Shown: positions 7,188 through 14,703 of the stretch, piece after piece
How the letters are laid out: each line of letters starts with the position of its first letter
How positions within the stretch are numbered: the stretch's first letter is position 1
Assembly (NCBI GenBank): GCA_902780235.1
Contig: CACZEL010000012.1
Location: forward strand, 1 to 52,328
Source of the DNA: an uncultured Bacteroidales bacterium
Lineage (GTDB): Bacteria; Bacteroidota; Bacteroidia; Bacteroidales; Paludibacteraceae
Direction of reading: 5' to 3'
DNA: 52,328 nt
Notes under the pieces: model-generated
The model's database searches: none
What the model was told of the DNA's origin: nothing
What the model saw: the letters and a program-made list of their open reading frames with translations, nothing else
Position numbers and translations under genes: made by a program

Positions 7188-8228
7188 TTATAGTTCTTCT
7201 TTGTCGCTTTGAATCTGAGCTTTTACTTCGTCTATTTCCTTAATCAGTTGTTCCTCCGTCGGTAGATAGAGTTGGTATTCCGAAGCAAGGATGGTCTTAT
7301 TGTCCTGCGGCAGCGTCGTGCGCACAAGCGTTTCGTTCTTGCGCGTGCAAAGCAGTATGCCGATTGTTGGATTTTCTTCAGGCAGTTTCTCGTTGCGATC
7401 GTAATAATTGACGTACATTTGTAACTGTCCTAAGTCTTGGTGCGTCAGTTCGCCTGTTTTCAATTCTACCACCACAAAGCAACGCAATAGACGGTTATAG
7501 AATATCAAATCAGCAAAGAATTCGTCGTCTTCTAATAAAATACGTTTTTGACGTGCCACAAACGAGAAGCCCTTGCCAAACTCAAGCATAAAATCAGCTA
7601 TATGAGTGATGATTGCTTGCTCCAAGTCTTTCTCATAGTATGCCGCTTCGCGTTTTAGCCCGAGGAACTCCAACACGGTTGGTTGCTTGATAATTTCCTG
7701 CGGAGTCTCCGGAATACGTTCCTTGCGTGCTACGGCGAGTACCGCCTCTTTGTCATTGCTCATCAACAGCCGCTCATATAGCATAGAATCAATCTGTCGT
7801 TGCAGTTCTCGACCTGTCCAAGCATTATTGACTGCTTCCAACTCGTAGTACTCGCGTTTGTCATGATCCGGTATCTGAATGAGCGAACGATATTGGCTCC
7901 AGTTTAATTGGGAACGCAGTGTGTTCACAATTGGATATTCGCGATAAAACTGCCGGCAGAATTTGAGTTGTCGTTCTCCAAAACCACTGCCATATTCCGG
8001 TTCAATGCGTTGTGCGAGGTTCTTAATCAAATACGATCCATACTCGGCACGCGCCTTGCCTTGCTGTTCTTCTTCAAGGATTCGTTTGCCCAGATTCCAA
8101 TACATCTGCACACGGCAGAAATCCACACTGCGTACTGCGTTCTGCTGCGCTTGCCGGATAATCTGGCGTATCTCAGCCACGAACTGCTCACTGATGGGTT
8201 GAGCCGGTTGTATATTGGCCTTTGTCAT
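7188..8228 (-). CDS. DUF1016 (YhcG-type) PD-(D/E)XK nuclease
   Basis: A 346-aa protein of the YhcG family. The N-terminal DUF1016_N helical domain includes NLGKRILEEEQQG, LRSQLNWSQYRSLIQI and EAVNNAWTGRELQRQIDSML. The C-terminal nuclease fold includes KDLEQAIITHIADFMLEFG, the catalytic strand DEFFADLIFYNRLLRCFVVV and ELKTGELTHQDLGQLQMYVN. The Asp and ExK of the nuclease core are present. Family members are found beside restriction systems and mobile elements, and their role is unsettled. A decayed second copy lies just upstream (8327-8568), and both share a leader-like 100-bp element, so this is a tandem family locus. Confidence 0.85.
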   Translation of the reverse strand: MTKANIQPAQPISEQFVAEIRQIIRQAQQNAVRSVDFCRVQMYWNLGKRILEEEQQGKARAEYGSYLIKNLAQRIEPEYGSGFGERQLKFCRQFYREYPIVNTLRSQLNWSQYRSLIQIPDHDKREYYELEAVNNAWTGRELQRQIDSMLYERLLMSNDKEAVLAVARKERIPETPQEIIKQPTVLEFLGLKREAAYYEKDLEQAIITHIADFMLEFGKGFSFVARQKRILLEDDEFFADLIFYNRLLRCFVVVELKTGELTHQDLGQLQMYVNYYDRNEKLPEENPTIGILLCTRKNETLVRTTLPQDNKTILASEYQLYLPTEEQLIKEIDEVKAQIQSDKEEL

Positions 8229-8326
8229 AGGCGGTAATGTTGTTTTTGTTTAGTTTTGTTTTGATCGGTCAAGATTGGCCGATAGATTATTTCTCCATCT
8301 TTAACGTCTTAGAGAGGGGACAGTAT
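8224..8326. repeat. Copy B of the DUF1016-flanking element (leader of the intact gene)
   Basis: Lies between the decayed and intact DUF1016 genes and ends at the ATG of the intact gene. It shares TCGGTCAAGATTG and TTTAACGTC with copy A (7054-7154). CTCC...GGAG-type arms flank TTTAACGTC, and one base pair changes in a compensatory way between copies (G-C to A-T). Confidence 0.55.
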
Positions 8327-8568
8327 TTATTGTTCGTTATCTTCTAATAATATATTTTGCAATTCGCGTTCGAGTTGTTCGCGATCTGGCAAATAAAGCT
8401 GGTAACGGCTGACAAAAAGTTGGTTAGAGATTCCATGTAATAAGCAATTTATCTTTCTTCAAGTGGATCCTCCAATTTCAAAATCTCGAAATAATGACTC
8501 CAGCTCAATAAGTGAGACGGTGTCTCACCTTTTGCGAAAGTATAGTAGAACTTCCTGATATAGAGCAT
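8327..8568 (-). pseudogene. Decayed DUF1016 (YhcG-type) nuclease gene
   Basis: Two out-of-frame pieces remain. Frame 1 (8568-8449) encodes RKFYYTFAKGETPSHLLSW and SHYFEILKLEDPL, which is the DUF1016_N core. Frame 2 (down to TAA 8327) encodes FVSRYQLYLPDREQLERELQ, the C-terminal tail, parallel to ASEYQLYLPTEEQL of the intact neighbour. The start of the N-terminal domain and nearly the whole nuclease domain are missing, so it cannot cut DNA. A well-formed promoter survives at 8620-8650. I infer an internal deletion after tandem duplication. Confidence 0.75.
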
Positions 8569-8619
8569 GTTACATTACTTTAGGACTCTGTTCGTTCAAG
8601 CCTTTGCAACTTTTGGCTG

Positions 8620-8650
8620 CAAAGTTACAGTTTTTTTGTGACATATGCAA
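8620..8650 (-). promoter_or_regulatory. Bacteroidota-type promoter upstream of the decayed DUF1016 copy
   Basis: On the minus strand TTG (8650-8648), 20 bases, TAACTTTG (8627-8620). It is closely similar to the promoters at 39690 and 35583 (TTGCATATnTC then an A-rich tract). It could also drive the downstream intact copy. Confidence 0.7.
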
Positions 8651-8789
8651 GAAAAAGAACGAAAAACTGAGAATTTTTTATATTTTGCAAGCCAAATAGG
8701 GCGGAATAGGATGGTATAGGTAGTAATAGGAAAGAAAGTCGAAAGAAAAAAAGATGAAAAAAGCGACCGAAGTCGCTGTTTTCGTGAGA

Positions 8790-9173
8790 TTAGCCTTCCC
8801 GGACGAGGACCGTGCGGACGAAGGCAGGGAACTGTTTGTAGGGTTCGGGGTCGGAGAGTTGGGCTTTCCAGCGAAGGTAGAGTTCCATGAAACGAGGATG
8901 GGACTTGTCTTTGATGATGTCCTGCGCATCGCGACAGGCTTGCGACCAATTACCGCGCTGACGAGCTTCTGCGGGAGTGAGCGGGTGCTCGGAATAGTCC
9001 CGTTTGTTTTGGATAAAGATCTCGTTCGGTCCGGTACCAATCTCTTCTCCTGTGAGAGGGTCATGGAAGTGTTTCTTCTTGGTGACCGTGATGTGATCTA
9101 CACCTTGTTCGGTGGTTTTCTTAAGTGCTCCGGTGATGCCTTCGATCCCGTTGCTGATGGTGCAATGTGCCAT
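8790..9173 (-). CDS. Hypothetical protein (accessory region)
   Basis: A 127-aa soluble basic protein, start ATG 9173 (MAHCTISNGIEGITGALKK). An upstream extension to 9254 exists but reads through AT-rich leader. It resembles small proteins often seen in Bacteroidales accessory regions: an N-terminal IEGITGAL segment, a middle LTPAEARQRGNWSQACRDAQ segment, and a C-terminal helix FMELYLRWKAQL. I do not know a function or family name. The DUF3987 gene lies upstream on the same strand, separated by inverted repeats and a 73-bp structured element. Confidence 0.55.
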   Translation of the reverse strand: MAHCTISNGIEGITGALKKTTEQGVDHITVTKKKHFHDPLTGEEIGTGPNEIFIQNKRDYSEHPLTPAEARQRGNWSQACRDAQDIIKDKSHPRFMELYLRWKAQLSDPEPYKQFPAFVRTVLVREG

Positions 9174-9230
9174 AATTGTAAGGGTAATAATTAAAGAATA
9201 AATAAACAATATATAAGGAATAACTAAAGA

Positions 9231-9303
9231 TCGCGTTCGGCAACAAGGTCGCAAAGGTCAATACCACTCCGCTAAATTGACGGGCGACTTGTGCCTCCGC
9301 TCT
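9231..9303 (-). repeat. 73-bp structured element, copy A
   Basis: On the minus strand it begins AGAGCGGAGGCACAAG and ends CTTGTTGCCGAACGCGA. Copy B at 36994-37066 matches at 65 of 73 positions with no gaps. It folds into one long hairpin of three helices with loop TTAGCGGAGTGGT. Differences between copies at positions 18/54 and 26/44 keep base pairing. Small ORFs across it are probably spurious. Confidence 0.7.
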
Positions 9304-9416
9304 CCCCACAAATTAAAATTTGCGGGGACCCCATTGCAGAAAATTTGCATGAGATACTTGAGACAGTTGAGACAGTTAGAGCGAAGAGTCTCAAGAATCT
9401 CAACTGTCTCATGCAA
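9304..9416 (-). terminator. Nested inverted repeats at the end of the DUF3987 gene
   Basis: Two systems are present. TTGCATGAGA (9345-9354) pairs with TCTCATGCAA (9407-9416), and inside it TGAGACAGTTGAGA (9359-9372) pairs with 9398-9411. A second hairpin, CCCCACAAATT/AATTTGCGGGG (9304-9314, 9317-9327), follows downstream. The DUF3987 stop codon (9411-9409) lies inside the first stem. Likely a transcription end, without a strong T-run. Confidence 0.5.
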
Positions 9417-10731
9417 TTTTTTTATATACTCCATATCTGATTTTTTGTATCAGTCCATGGTTCTGCCATTCGTCATTCCAGCGCAAAACAGTCGCACGGG
9501 AGATACCTTGGGATTGAGCTTCGGCGACGAGATGTTTGGATTCGAACTCATCGGGAAGGAGGGAGAGGAGGATCTGCTTCTGGTCAAGGGGTTTGACGGA
9601 GGGCAGGGTGATTCGCTCTGTGCCTTTGATGAGTTGGTAGGCTTGCGCCATGTGAAGGATGAGTTTATTGCCGATGAGTTCGGCTGTCTGGTAATCCTCA
9701 TCGGAACAAACAATATTCTCGGGTCTAACGCCCCGAGCACTTGACAAAGAGGAAGTGTCCGAATCCAATTCTTTACCCGCAAGGGGTACGATTATTTCGG
9801 ACGAAATGGACGAAGAACGGAGGGCGGAGAGGATCATAGCGATACGCTCGATATGGACGGCCATGCGGAGGACGACGGAGTGGAAATCTTCGCCGAGCAT
9901 GCGGATGAGGGTCGGGTAGGCGGTCTCAAGGTGTTGACCGAGACGGTGACGCTGGTCGGGCGTGAGGCAGAACTCGCGAGGCTTGGAAAAGAGCAGTTTC
10001 TCATAGAGCCGGTAGAGTTGTTCGGCAGCAGTCTTGATGATCTCGTCGGAGTTTTCCGAGGGCTGGACATAACTGCTGTTGAAGGCCTGATGCTCATCGA
10101 CGATGAGGGTGATGAGTCGGGAGAAATAGCCATTCTCGATACTCGGCACGAGGGCATGGTACTGGCTGAAAGTCCCGGTGAGCACCATCGAGAGTTGCGG
10201 GTTCTCGATGACGGACGCTTCGCGGCAACGGCTGCGGCTGATCGTCTCGTGCTCGGCTGCCTTACGGAGGGCGGTGTTGTAGTTCGCGGTGGACGAACGC
10301 CAGATGTCGGTGATGACCGATCCTTCGGACTCGTGGATATAACCGCGTCCGTGCTGCTTGGCAAGTTGCTGATAGAAAGCGGGATAGGTGGCATCGCCGG
10401 GGATGATGAGCGGTGTTGCCTCGTGGATGGGCTTGACGAGTTCGAGGGCAAGGTTTGCGATGCCTTTTCCGCACGCGGCAGAGCCGACGATGAAGAGCTG
10501 GAGGTTCGGGTAATAACGCTTCGCGGCGATACCGTATCGGCAATAGAGGTTCGGCATGACGCTTCCGCACGCTACGAGCGCGCTCATCAATAACATGTCT
10601 TTCTCCGCGGGCGTGTGAGCCAGCGAGAGGACGGACTTCATTAGTTCCGGCAGGTTGTTTTCATTCATGTTTTCCACAATGCGGAGGTTTCCCTGCTCCT
10701 CCATAGAATTTAGGTTCTGAATTTCATTCAT
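9409..10731 (-). CDS. DUF3987 domain protein (helicase/primase-associated ATPase)
   Basis: A 440-aa protein typical of Bacteroidales mobile and accessory regions. Residues about 75-85 (IVGSAACGKG) form a Walker A loop, preceded by CGSVMPNLYCRYGI and followed by HESEGSVITDIWR and MVLTGTFSQYHAL (Walker B and sensor region of the DUF3987 ATPase). The C-terminal segment with ISRATVLRWNDEWQNHGLIQ is a winged-helix DNA-binding domain. Family members are usually found on plasmids, prophages and integrative elements, where they act in replication. The start ATG 10731 abuts a GTTAAA repeat array with an embedded hairpin, and a -7 box lies at 10803-10796. Confidence 0.75.
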   Translation of the reverse strand: MNEIQNLNSMEEQGNLRIVENMNENNLPELMKSVLSLAHTPAEKDMLLMSALVACGSVMPNLYCRYGIAAKRYYPNLQLFIVGSAACGKGIANLALELVKPIHEATPLIIPGDATYPAFYQQLAKQHGRGYIHESEGSVITDIWRSSTANYNTALRKAAEHETISRSRCREASVIENPQLSMVLTGTFSQYHALVPSIENGYFSRLITLIVDEHQAFNSSYVQPSENSDEIIKTAAEQLYRLYEKLLFSKPREFCLTPDQRHRLGQHLETAYPTLIRMLGEDFHSVVLRMAVHIERIAMILSALRSSSISSEIIVPLAGKELDSDTSSLSSARGVRPENIVCSDEDYQTAELIGNKLILHMAQAYQLIKGTERITLPSVKPLDQKQILLSLLPDEFESKHLVAEAQSQGISRATVLRWNDEWQNHGLIQKIRYGVYKKIA

Positions 10732-10732
10732 A

Positions 10733-10790
10733 ACGTTAAATGGTTAAAAGGTTAAAATGGTCGCTTACGCGACGTTAAATGGTTAAAATC
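10733..10790. repeat. GTTAAA array with embedded hairpin, leader of the DUF3987 gene
   Basis: GTTAAATG, GTTAAAAG and GTTAAAATG units, then the hairpin GTCGC-TTAC-GCGAC (10760-10773), then GTTAAATG and GTTAAAATC. The array ends 1-2 bp from the start codon. The same plan (array, hairpin of different sequence, array) occurs at 39767 and 47472. Confidence 0.75.
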
Positions 10791-10795
10791 GAGTG

Positions 10796-10803
10796 CAAAG
10801 ATA
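10796..10803 (-). promoter_or_regulatory. -7 element for the DUF3987 gene
   Basis: The minus strand reads TATCTTTG in a TTGTATCTTTGCAC context like the other promoters here. The -33 position carries TTT instead of TTG. Confidence 0.5.
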
Positions 10804-10832
10804 CAACAAAAAACGTCCCTTTGAAAGGACGC

Positions 10833-10860
10833 ATAAAAAAAAGGACGTCACGTGACGTCA
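10833..10860 (-). terminator. Rho-independent terminator after the 361-aa gene
   Basis: The minus strand has a perfect 16-bp palindrome (GACGTCAC/GTGACGTC, 10859-10844) followed by CCTTTTTTTT. The palindrome includes the TGA stop of the gene ending at 10858. A second stem, CGTCC/GGACG, lies just beyond (10814-10831). Confidence 0.75.
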
Positions 10861-11943
10861 CTTTTTCGCTTTGCTTTTCATTCGCTTGCCGAGCGCGTTA
10901 GGATCTACAAACCAACCAAATAGGAGCGATAATTGGTCGCAGAAATCTGTCCTTTTATACGCTTTGTAATATTTTTCAAATTCTTTGTCATATTTGCAGC
11001 GTTCGAGGATGTATTCGCGCACTTTGACATAATTATGTTCAGGCGGAATAGGCATCACATTATCGAGAAAAAGCTCTTGCCGGATGCTTTTCTTTTGAGT
11101 TGAGACAGGCGGTTCTATTTTTTGTTCTACGAACTCTTTCCACAACCCCATCCATTTGCGGAAGAGGTTGAGTTGTTCGGGTGTAAAATCCTTCATGTCG
11201 GGTTTGAGGTCCTCGTAATGGGGCTCTTTCTGAAGGATAATTTGCTTGTATTCCGCTAACTTTACTTTGGAGTCCGGATATTGCGCCGCTTGTTGTTCGA
11301 TGAATGTCATGAGCCAGTTGTAATACGCATTCAGGAGGGCATCGGCACGCTCTCCTCCAAACACGAAGGTAGGCCCTTTGGCCTCGGGTTCTTTTATGTA
11401 ATCGACCAAGGCATAGACGTCCTCCGGATTCGCCCAGTTGATCGCCAACAGTTGTTGACGATAGGTCTCCGCATATCCGGCTTTGTATAGCCATCGAGCA
11501 AAAGGTCCTATCCATGGGACAAAGTCATAGATATGTTCGCCGATTTCCTCTTCGACGAGTTTATCCATATAGTCCATCGTCAGCCCAAAGGCAAGATCGA
11601 ACAAACGCTCGTTACCGCAGATAGCGAGCAGCAGGTTCTTGTCGGCGTTAATCTCCATATATGCCTCATTCAAGGCTTGTACTTCGGCAGCAAAGTACCC
11701 TCCGTTATCGTGTATCGTCTCATCTTCGTATCGGGCGAAGAAATCCTGCTGCCCTTCGCTTGTGTTGAGGGCAATACCACGCTCACGTCCTTCGTCCTGC
11801 CCGTAGAGCAAGGCTCCCAAGACGGCCGCACCGAGGAAACCGCCTAACTCCATGCGGTCTTGATCGGTCGAACCATAGATGAGACGATGGTTCTCATAAC
11901 GGAGCGTGTCCGAGAAAATATGATCGGCTAATAATTGTTTCAT
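10858..11943 (-). CDS. Hypothetical protein, 361 aa
   Basis: A soluble, acidic, mostly helical protein (MKQLLADHIFSDTLRYENHR...) without signal peptide. One Gly-rich hydrophobic patch (GGFLGAAVLGALLYG, about residues 34-48) might be a membrane-contacting or buried helix. The C-terminus is basic (GKRMKSKAKK). No family is recognised. It lies between the accessory block and the Omp85-like gene, same strand, 22 bp after the Omp stop, and ends in a strong terminator. It could be the last gene of the long cell-wall and envelope transcription unit or a separate insertion. Confidence 0.65.
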   Translation of the reverse strand: MKQLLADHIFSDTLRYENHRLIYGSTDQDRMELGGFLGAAVLGALLYGQDEGRERGIALNTSEGQQDFFARYEDETIHDNGGYFAAEVQALNEAYMEINADKNLLLAICGNERLFDLAFGLTMDYMDKLVEEEIGEHIYDFVPWIGPFARWLYKAGYAETYRQQLLAINWANPEDVYALVDYIKEPEAKGPTFVFGGERADALLNAYYNWLMTFIEQQAAQYPDSKVKLAEYKQIILQKEPHYEDLKPDMKDFTPEQLNLFRKWMGLWKEFVEQKIEPPVSTQKKSIRQELFLDNVMPIPPEHNYVKVREYILERCKYDKEFEKYYKAYKRTDFCDQLSLLFGWFVDPNALGKRMKSKAKK

Positions 11944-11965
11944 GAGGCGTTGTCGCGATCATGGC

Positions 11966-13480
11966 TTAGAACAAATAACCCATCTTGACATAGAAATTCG
12001 CCCATTTGGCGTTATCCTGTTTGTCGATCGGCATGCCCCAGTCGGCAGAAAGGACGAAGTTCTCGTTCATACCGATCTTGAGTCCGAGACCTGCTGTCAT
12101 GTGCGGGCGGTAGATATCCTTGGGGTCGGTGGAGAAATAATCCTCGTATTTGTCGGTCGGCGTAGTGGCAGCCATGCTCTCGCGAAGGGTGGTGTAGGTT
12201 CCGTTGGTATGGAGCGCTACGAGTTCGTCGAGTTTATAGGGCTGCGTGATGACGCCGAGGTCGAAGAAGGGGTTGAGACCGATGAAGAAATGCTGGCGAC
12301 CGATATCGAAATTGACCACTCGGAAACGGAACTCGACGTTCGCGTAGGCGAAGCCGTTGGCAAGAATGCGGTTCGCCATCATACCTCTTACGGAGTTACC
12401 TCCGCCGAGTCCTTCGTAATAGACACGCTGGATGAAGAGCGTATTGAGGTAGTTATTCATATAGAACGGCGAACGACCGGCGATATTATTCTGGAGACCG
12501 AGCCGGTAGGCGAAGGTGATGCGGTTGATGCCGTTCTTATCCTTGAAGCAAGGCACGTAATGACGGAAAGTGAAGTTGAGCTGCAGATGATTGTATCCGG
12601 CTGCGGCTTGCTGACCGTACTTGGCGTTGAAGGCCGCAGAGTAGGTGAGGAAGAGGTCGGTGTAGATACCTTTGTTCGGTCCCTGTCGTTTGTCGCGCGT
12701 GTCGTAGGTGATACCTCCGCGGAGGTATGGATGCCAGCCGCCGTTCATCTCCTCGGCGCCGATAAGCCCCCATTTCTTGTATTTGTCGTAGAGCAGCGGA
12801 GCGTCGGGATTGAGGGCTTTCTGCTCACCGGGCAGCAGGCTTGGGTCATAGACGTTCTTCTTGCCGTTGAGCATGGCGATGTCGCAGTCGGCGATGATAT
12901 AACCGAGTACGCCGAGACCTGCATTCCATTTGAGGTCTTTGTAGATCGTACCTTCGATATCTCCGGCAACACGGATGAGGTCGCGTTTGTATTTGTAGAA
13001 GACACGGGTCTGATAGTCCTCGACGGACATCTTATCCTTTTTCTTGTTCCATGTATGCCAAGTCGAATTGTAGCGTGACTGATATCCGTTGAAGCCGTAG
13101 AAATCGCACATGGCGTCCGGCAGATAGGTTGCGTCCAGCGTGAGACGATAGCCCGGAATGAGGTACTTCGAGTCGTAGTTGAGACGGAAGATACCATGAT
13201 GCTTGGTGGTATAAGCTCCTTCGAAATAGATCGAATGGATGTACTCGGGGTACTGGCTTCCGTCGCCGTAGTAATAGACATTGGTCAGGATACCTCCCTG
13301 AAAACCGTAGTCGGCATCGTAGGCTACAGAGGGCAGGATACCGAAATTCCAGCCGGTCTTGATCTTGTTACCCAAGGAGTCTACCTCTTGCGGCTTAGGC
13401 TGGCGTTTCGCCAGCAGAGGTGAAAAGTGAAAAGTGAAAAATGAAAGGAGCAACAATGTTGCTAATTTATATTTTTTCAT
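11966..13480 (-). CDS. Omp85/BamA-like outer membrane beta-barrel protein (surface antigen D15 type)
   Basis: A 504-aa protein with signal peptide MKKYKLATLLLLSFFTFHFS and a barrel-like body of alternating aromatic strands. It ends in VKMGYLF, an aromatic C-terminal strand of the kind recognised by the Bam machinery. GGGNSVRGMMANRI is the VRGY/F-like motif of Omp85 barrels. There is no room for five POTRA domains, so this is a single-barrel relative rather than BamA itself. The hydrophobic core of the signal peptide (FFTFHFS) is encoded by a 7-bp tandem repeat (13422-13446). It lies downstream of DUF819 in the murG-plsC-DUF819 run. Confidence 0.8.
   Translation of the reverse strand: MKKYKLATLLLLSFFTFHFSPLLAKRQPKPQEVDSLGNKIKTGWNFGILPSVAYDADYGFQGGILTNVYYYGDGSQYPEYIHSIYFEGAYTTKHHGIFRLNYDSKYLIPGYRLTLDATYLPDAMCDFYGFNGYQSRYNSTWHTWNKKKDKMSVEDYQTRVFYKYKRDLIRVAGDIEGTIYKDLKWNAGLGVLGYIIADCDIAMLNGKKNVYDPSLLPGEQKALNPDAPLLYDKYKKWGLIGAEEMNGGWHPYLRGGITYDTRDKRQGPNKGIYTDLFLTYSAAFNAKYGQQAAAGYNHLQLNFTFRHYVPCFKDKNGINRITFAYRLGLQNNIAGRSPFYMNNYLNTLFIQRVYYEGLGGGNSVRGMMANRILANGFAYANVEFRFRVVNFDIGRQHFFIGLNPFFDLGVITQPYKLDELVALHTNGTYTTLRESMAATTPTDKYEDYFSTDPKDIYRPHMTAGLGLKIGMNENFVLSADWGMPIDKQDNAKWANFYVKMGYLF
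13422..13446. repeat. GTGAAAA 7-bp array encoding a signal-peptide core
   Basis: Plus strand GTGAAAA three times, then ATGAAAG. On the coding strand this is TTTTCAC units that translate to FFTFHFSP, the hydrophobic core of the Omp signal peptide. A related GGTGAAA array lies in the susC leader (35491). Confidence 0.75.
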
Positions 13481-13495
13481 TGTTTTATAATTTTT

Positions 13496-13527
13496 CGTTA
13501 TTACGTTATTACGTTATTACGTTATTA
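13496..13527. repeat. Perfect CGTTATTA array (4 x 8 bp)
   Basis: Four exact copies of CGTTATTA. The last copy includes the TAA stop of the DUF819 gene. The same unit recurs at 18017 and 20696. Confidence 0.9.
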
Positions 13528-14703
13528 CGAAAGGATTGCATAAATGATCACACCTAAGTAGTTTCCGATGGCATATCCGATCAGACCGATCACGAGACCG
13601 GACAACAGCACTTTTTTGTTCTTCATCGCGCCGATGACAGGCGGTACGAAAGGCGGCGAACAGAGGAGCGCCACCTGGCTGACGGTGAACAAGTCGCCCG
13701 AACATTTGGAGAGACGGCAGATGAGCAGGTGAATCAGCGCACCTACCACGATCACGTACAGCACGAAGGCGCCGATCATGATACTACCCATGTTCACGCT
13801 ATGTATATCGAAGAGCGAAGCCACGATGACCGAGAAGAGCAGAATCAATACCATACCCATCTCGAAGGTATGCGGCAGTTCACGAATCTTCTTGAAGAAC
13901 GACGCAATGATCGAGAGGGTGGTGATGGTCAGGATGACGACTAACTCATTGAGTTTGCCGGTAATCAGCAGCGCGAGCCCTGCACCGATCGCGAGGAAGA
14001 GCACACTCAGAAGGAAGGCAATCATCATTCCCGGCCAGTTCTTTTTCTGAATCAGTCCCTTGTAATCCTCGATGTCCTTGGTCATCGTCTCGGAGTCCGC
14101 TTGCCGGAACTTCGTTGCCATGTCGTCGGCGTACGGGAGGATCTTACGGAAGACCTTGAAACCGCCTCCGATGATGAAGAAGATATAGGGCGTAGTGAGT
14201 ACCATCTCAAACGCCAGCACGATGGCCATCGTCGTCGGTGTCACCCCTAATGATGCACCTAAGGCATTGAAGTTCATCGTGCCTCCGGTATAGATACCGG
14301 TCATGATCGCTACCACTTTCTCGAACTCCGGGATTCCCTGGTTACGGAAGATGAAATAGCCGGTTACGAGGGCCGTGAGTACCCCGACGATACCGCCCAC
14401 CAAGCTGAAGAGCGTCTTTGGCAATGCCTTCGTCCACAACTTAAAATCGCAGTTGAACAGCATCAAAGGGATCGCCAGCGGTACTGCGATCGACATGATG
14501 GTCGATTGGATTTTAGTGAACGAAGCCGCTACTTCGGCATCTGCACTGAAATCGACCAAGCCCGCCAGCGCCATCACGATACCGATGATATAGGCGCTCA
14601 CTACGGTGCCTAACTTGCGGAACGTGGTCCATTTCTCAAAGCAAAACATAATTACGATCGGCGACAAAAGATAGATCGCCAATACCAAATACATCTTTGT
14701 CAT
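13525..14703 (-). CDS. DUF819 family integral membrane protein
   Basis: A 392-aa protein with about ten hydrophobic helices, resembling the YjcL/DUF819 family of putative transporters (keratan sulfotransferase-like misnomers exist for this family). Glycine-rich patches such as GGIVGVLTALVTGYFIF, GIYTGGTMNFNALGASLG and CSPPFVPPVIGAMKNKK are typical of that family's substrate or ion sites. The middle has a charged cytoplasmic loop (KFRQADSETMTKDIEDYKG). The start overlaps the acyltransferase stop by 4 bp, showing translational coupling with the lipid gene. The substrate is unknown. Confidence 0.8.
   Translation of the reverse strand: MTKMYLVLAIYLLSPIVIMFCFEKWTTFRKLGTVVSAYIIGIVMALAGLVDFSADAEVAASFTKIQSTIMSIAVPLAIPLMLFNCDFKLWTKALPKTLFSLVGGIVGVLTALVTGYFIFRNQGIPEFEKVVAIMTGIYTGGTMNFNALGASLGVTPTTMAIVLAFEMVLTTPYIFFIIGGGFKVFRKILPYADDMATKFRQADSETMTKDIEDYKGLIQKKNWPGMMIAFLLSVLFLAIGAGLALLITGKLNELVVILTITTLSIIASFFKKIRELPHTFEMGMVLILLFSVIVASLFDIHSVNMGSIMIGAFVLYVIVVGALIHLLICRLSKCSGDLFTVSQVALLCSPPFVPPVIGAMKNKKVLLSGLVIGLIGYAIGNYLGVIIYAILS

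Noticed and set aside
8596-9064. Overlapping minus-strand frames between the decayed nuclease and the 127-aa gene
   Set aside because: They overlap each other and the promoter at 8620-8650, and show no coding pattern. The 127-aa frame (8790-9173) explains part of the same region better.
9121-9309. A 62-codon frame across the 73-bp element, and similar frames near 36822-37167
   Set aside because: The shared peptide is produced only because both places carry the structured element. Compensatory changes favour structure over protein.
13496-13527. CRISPR array
   Set aside because: The repeats are 8 bp and directly adjoining with no spacers. No cas genes are in the window.
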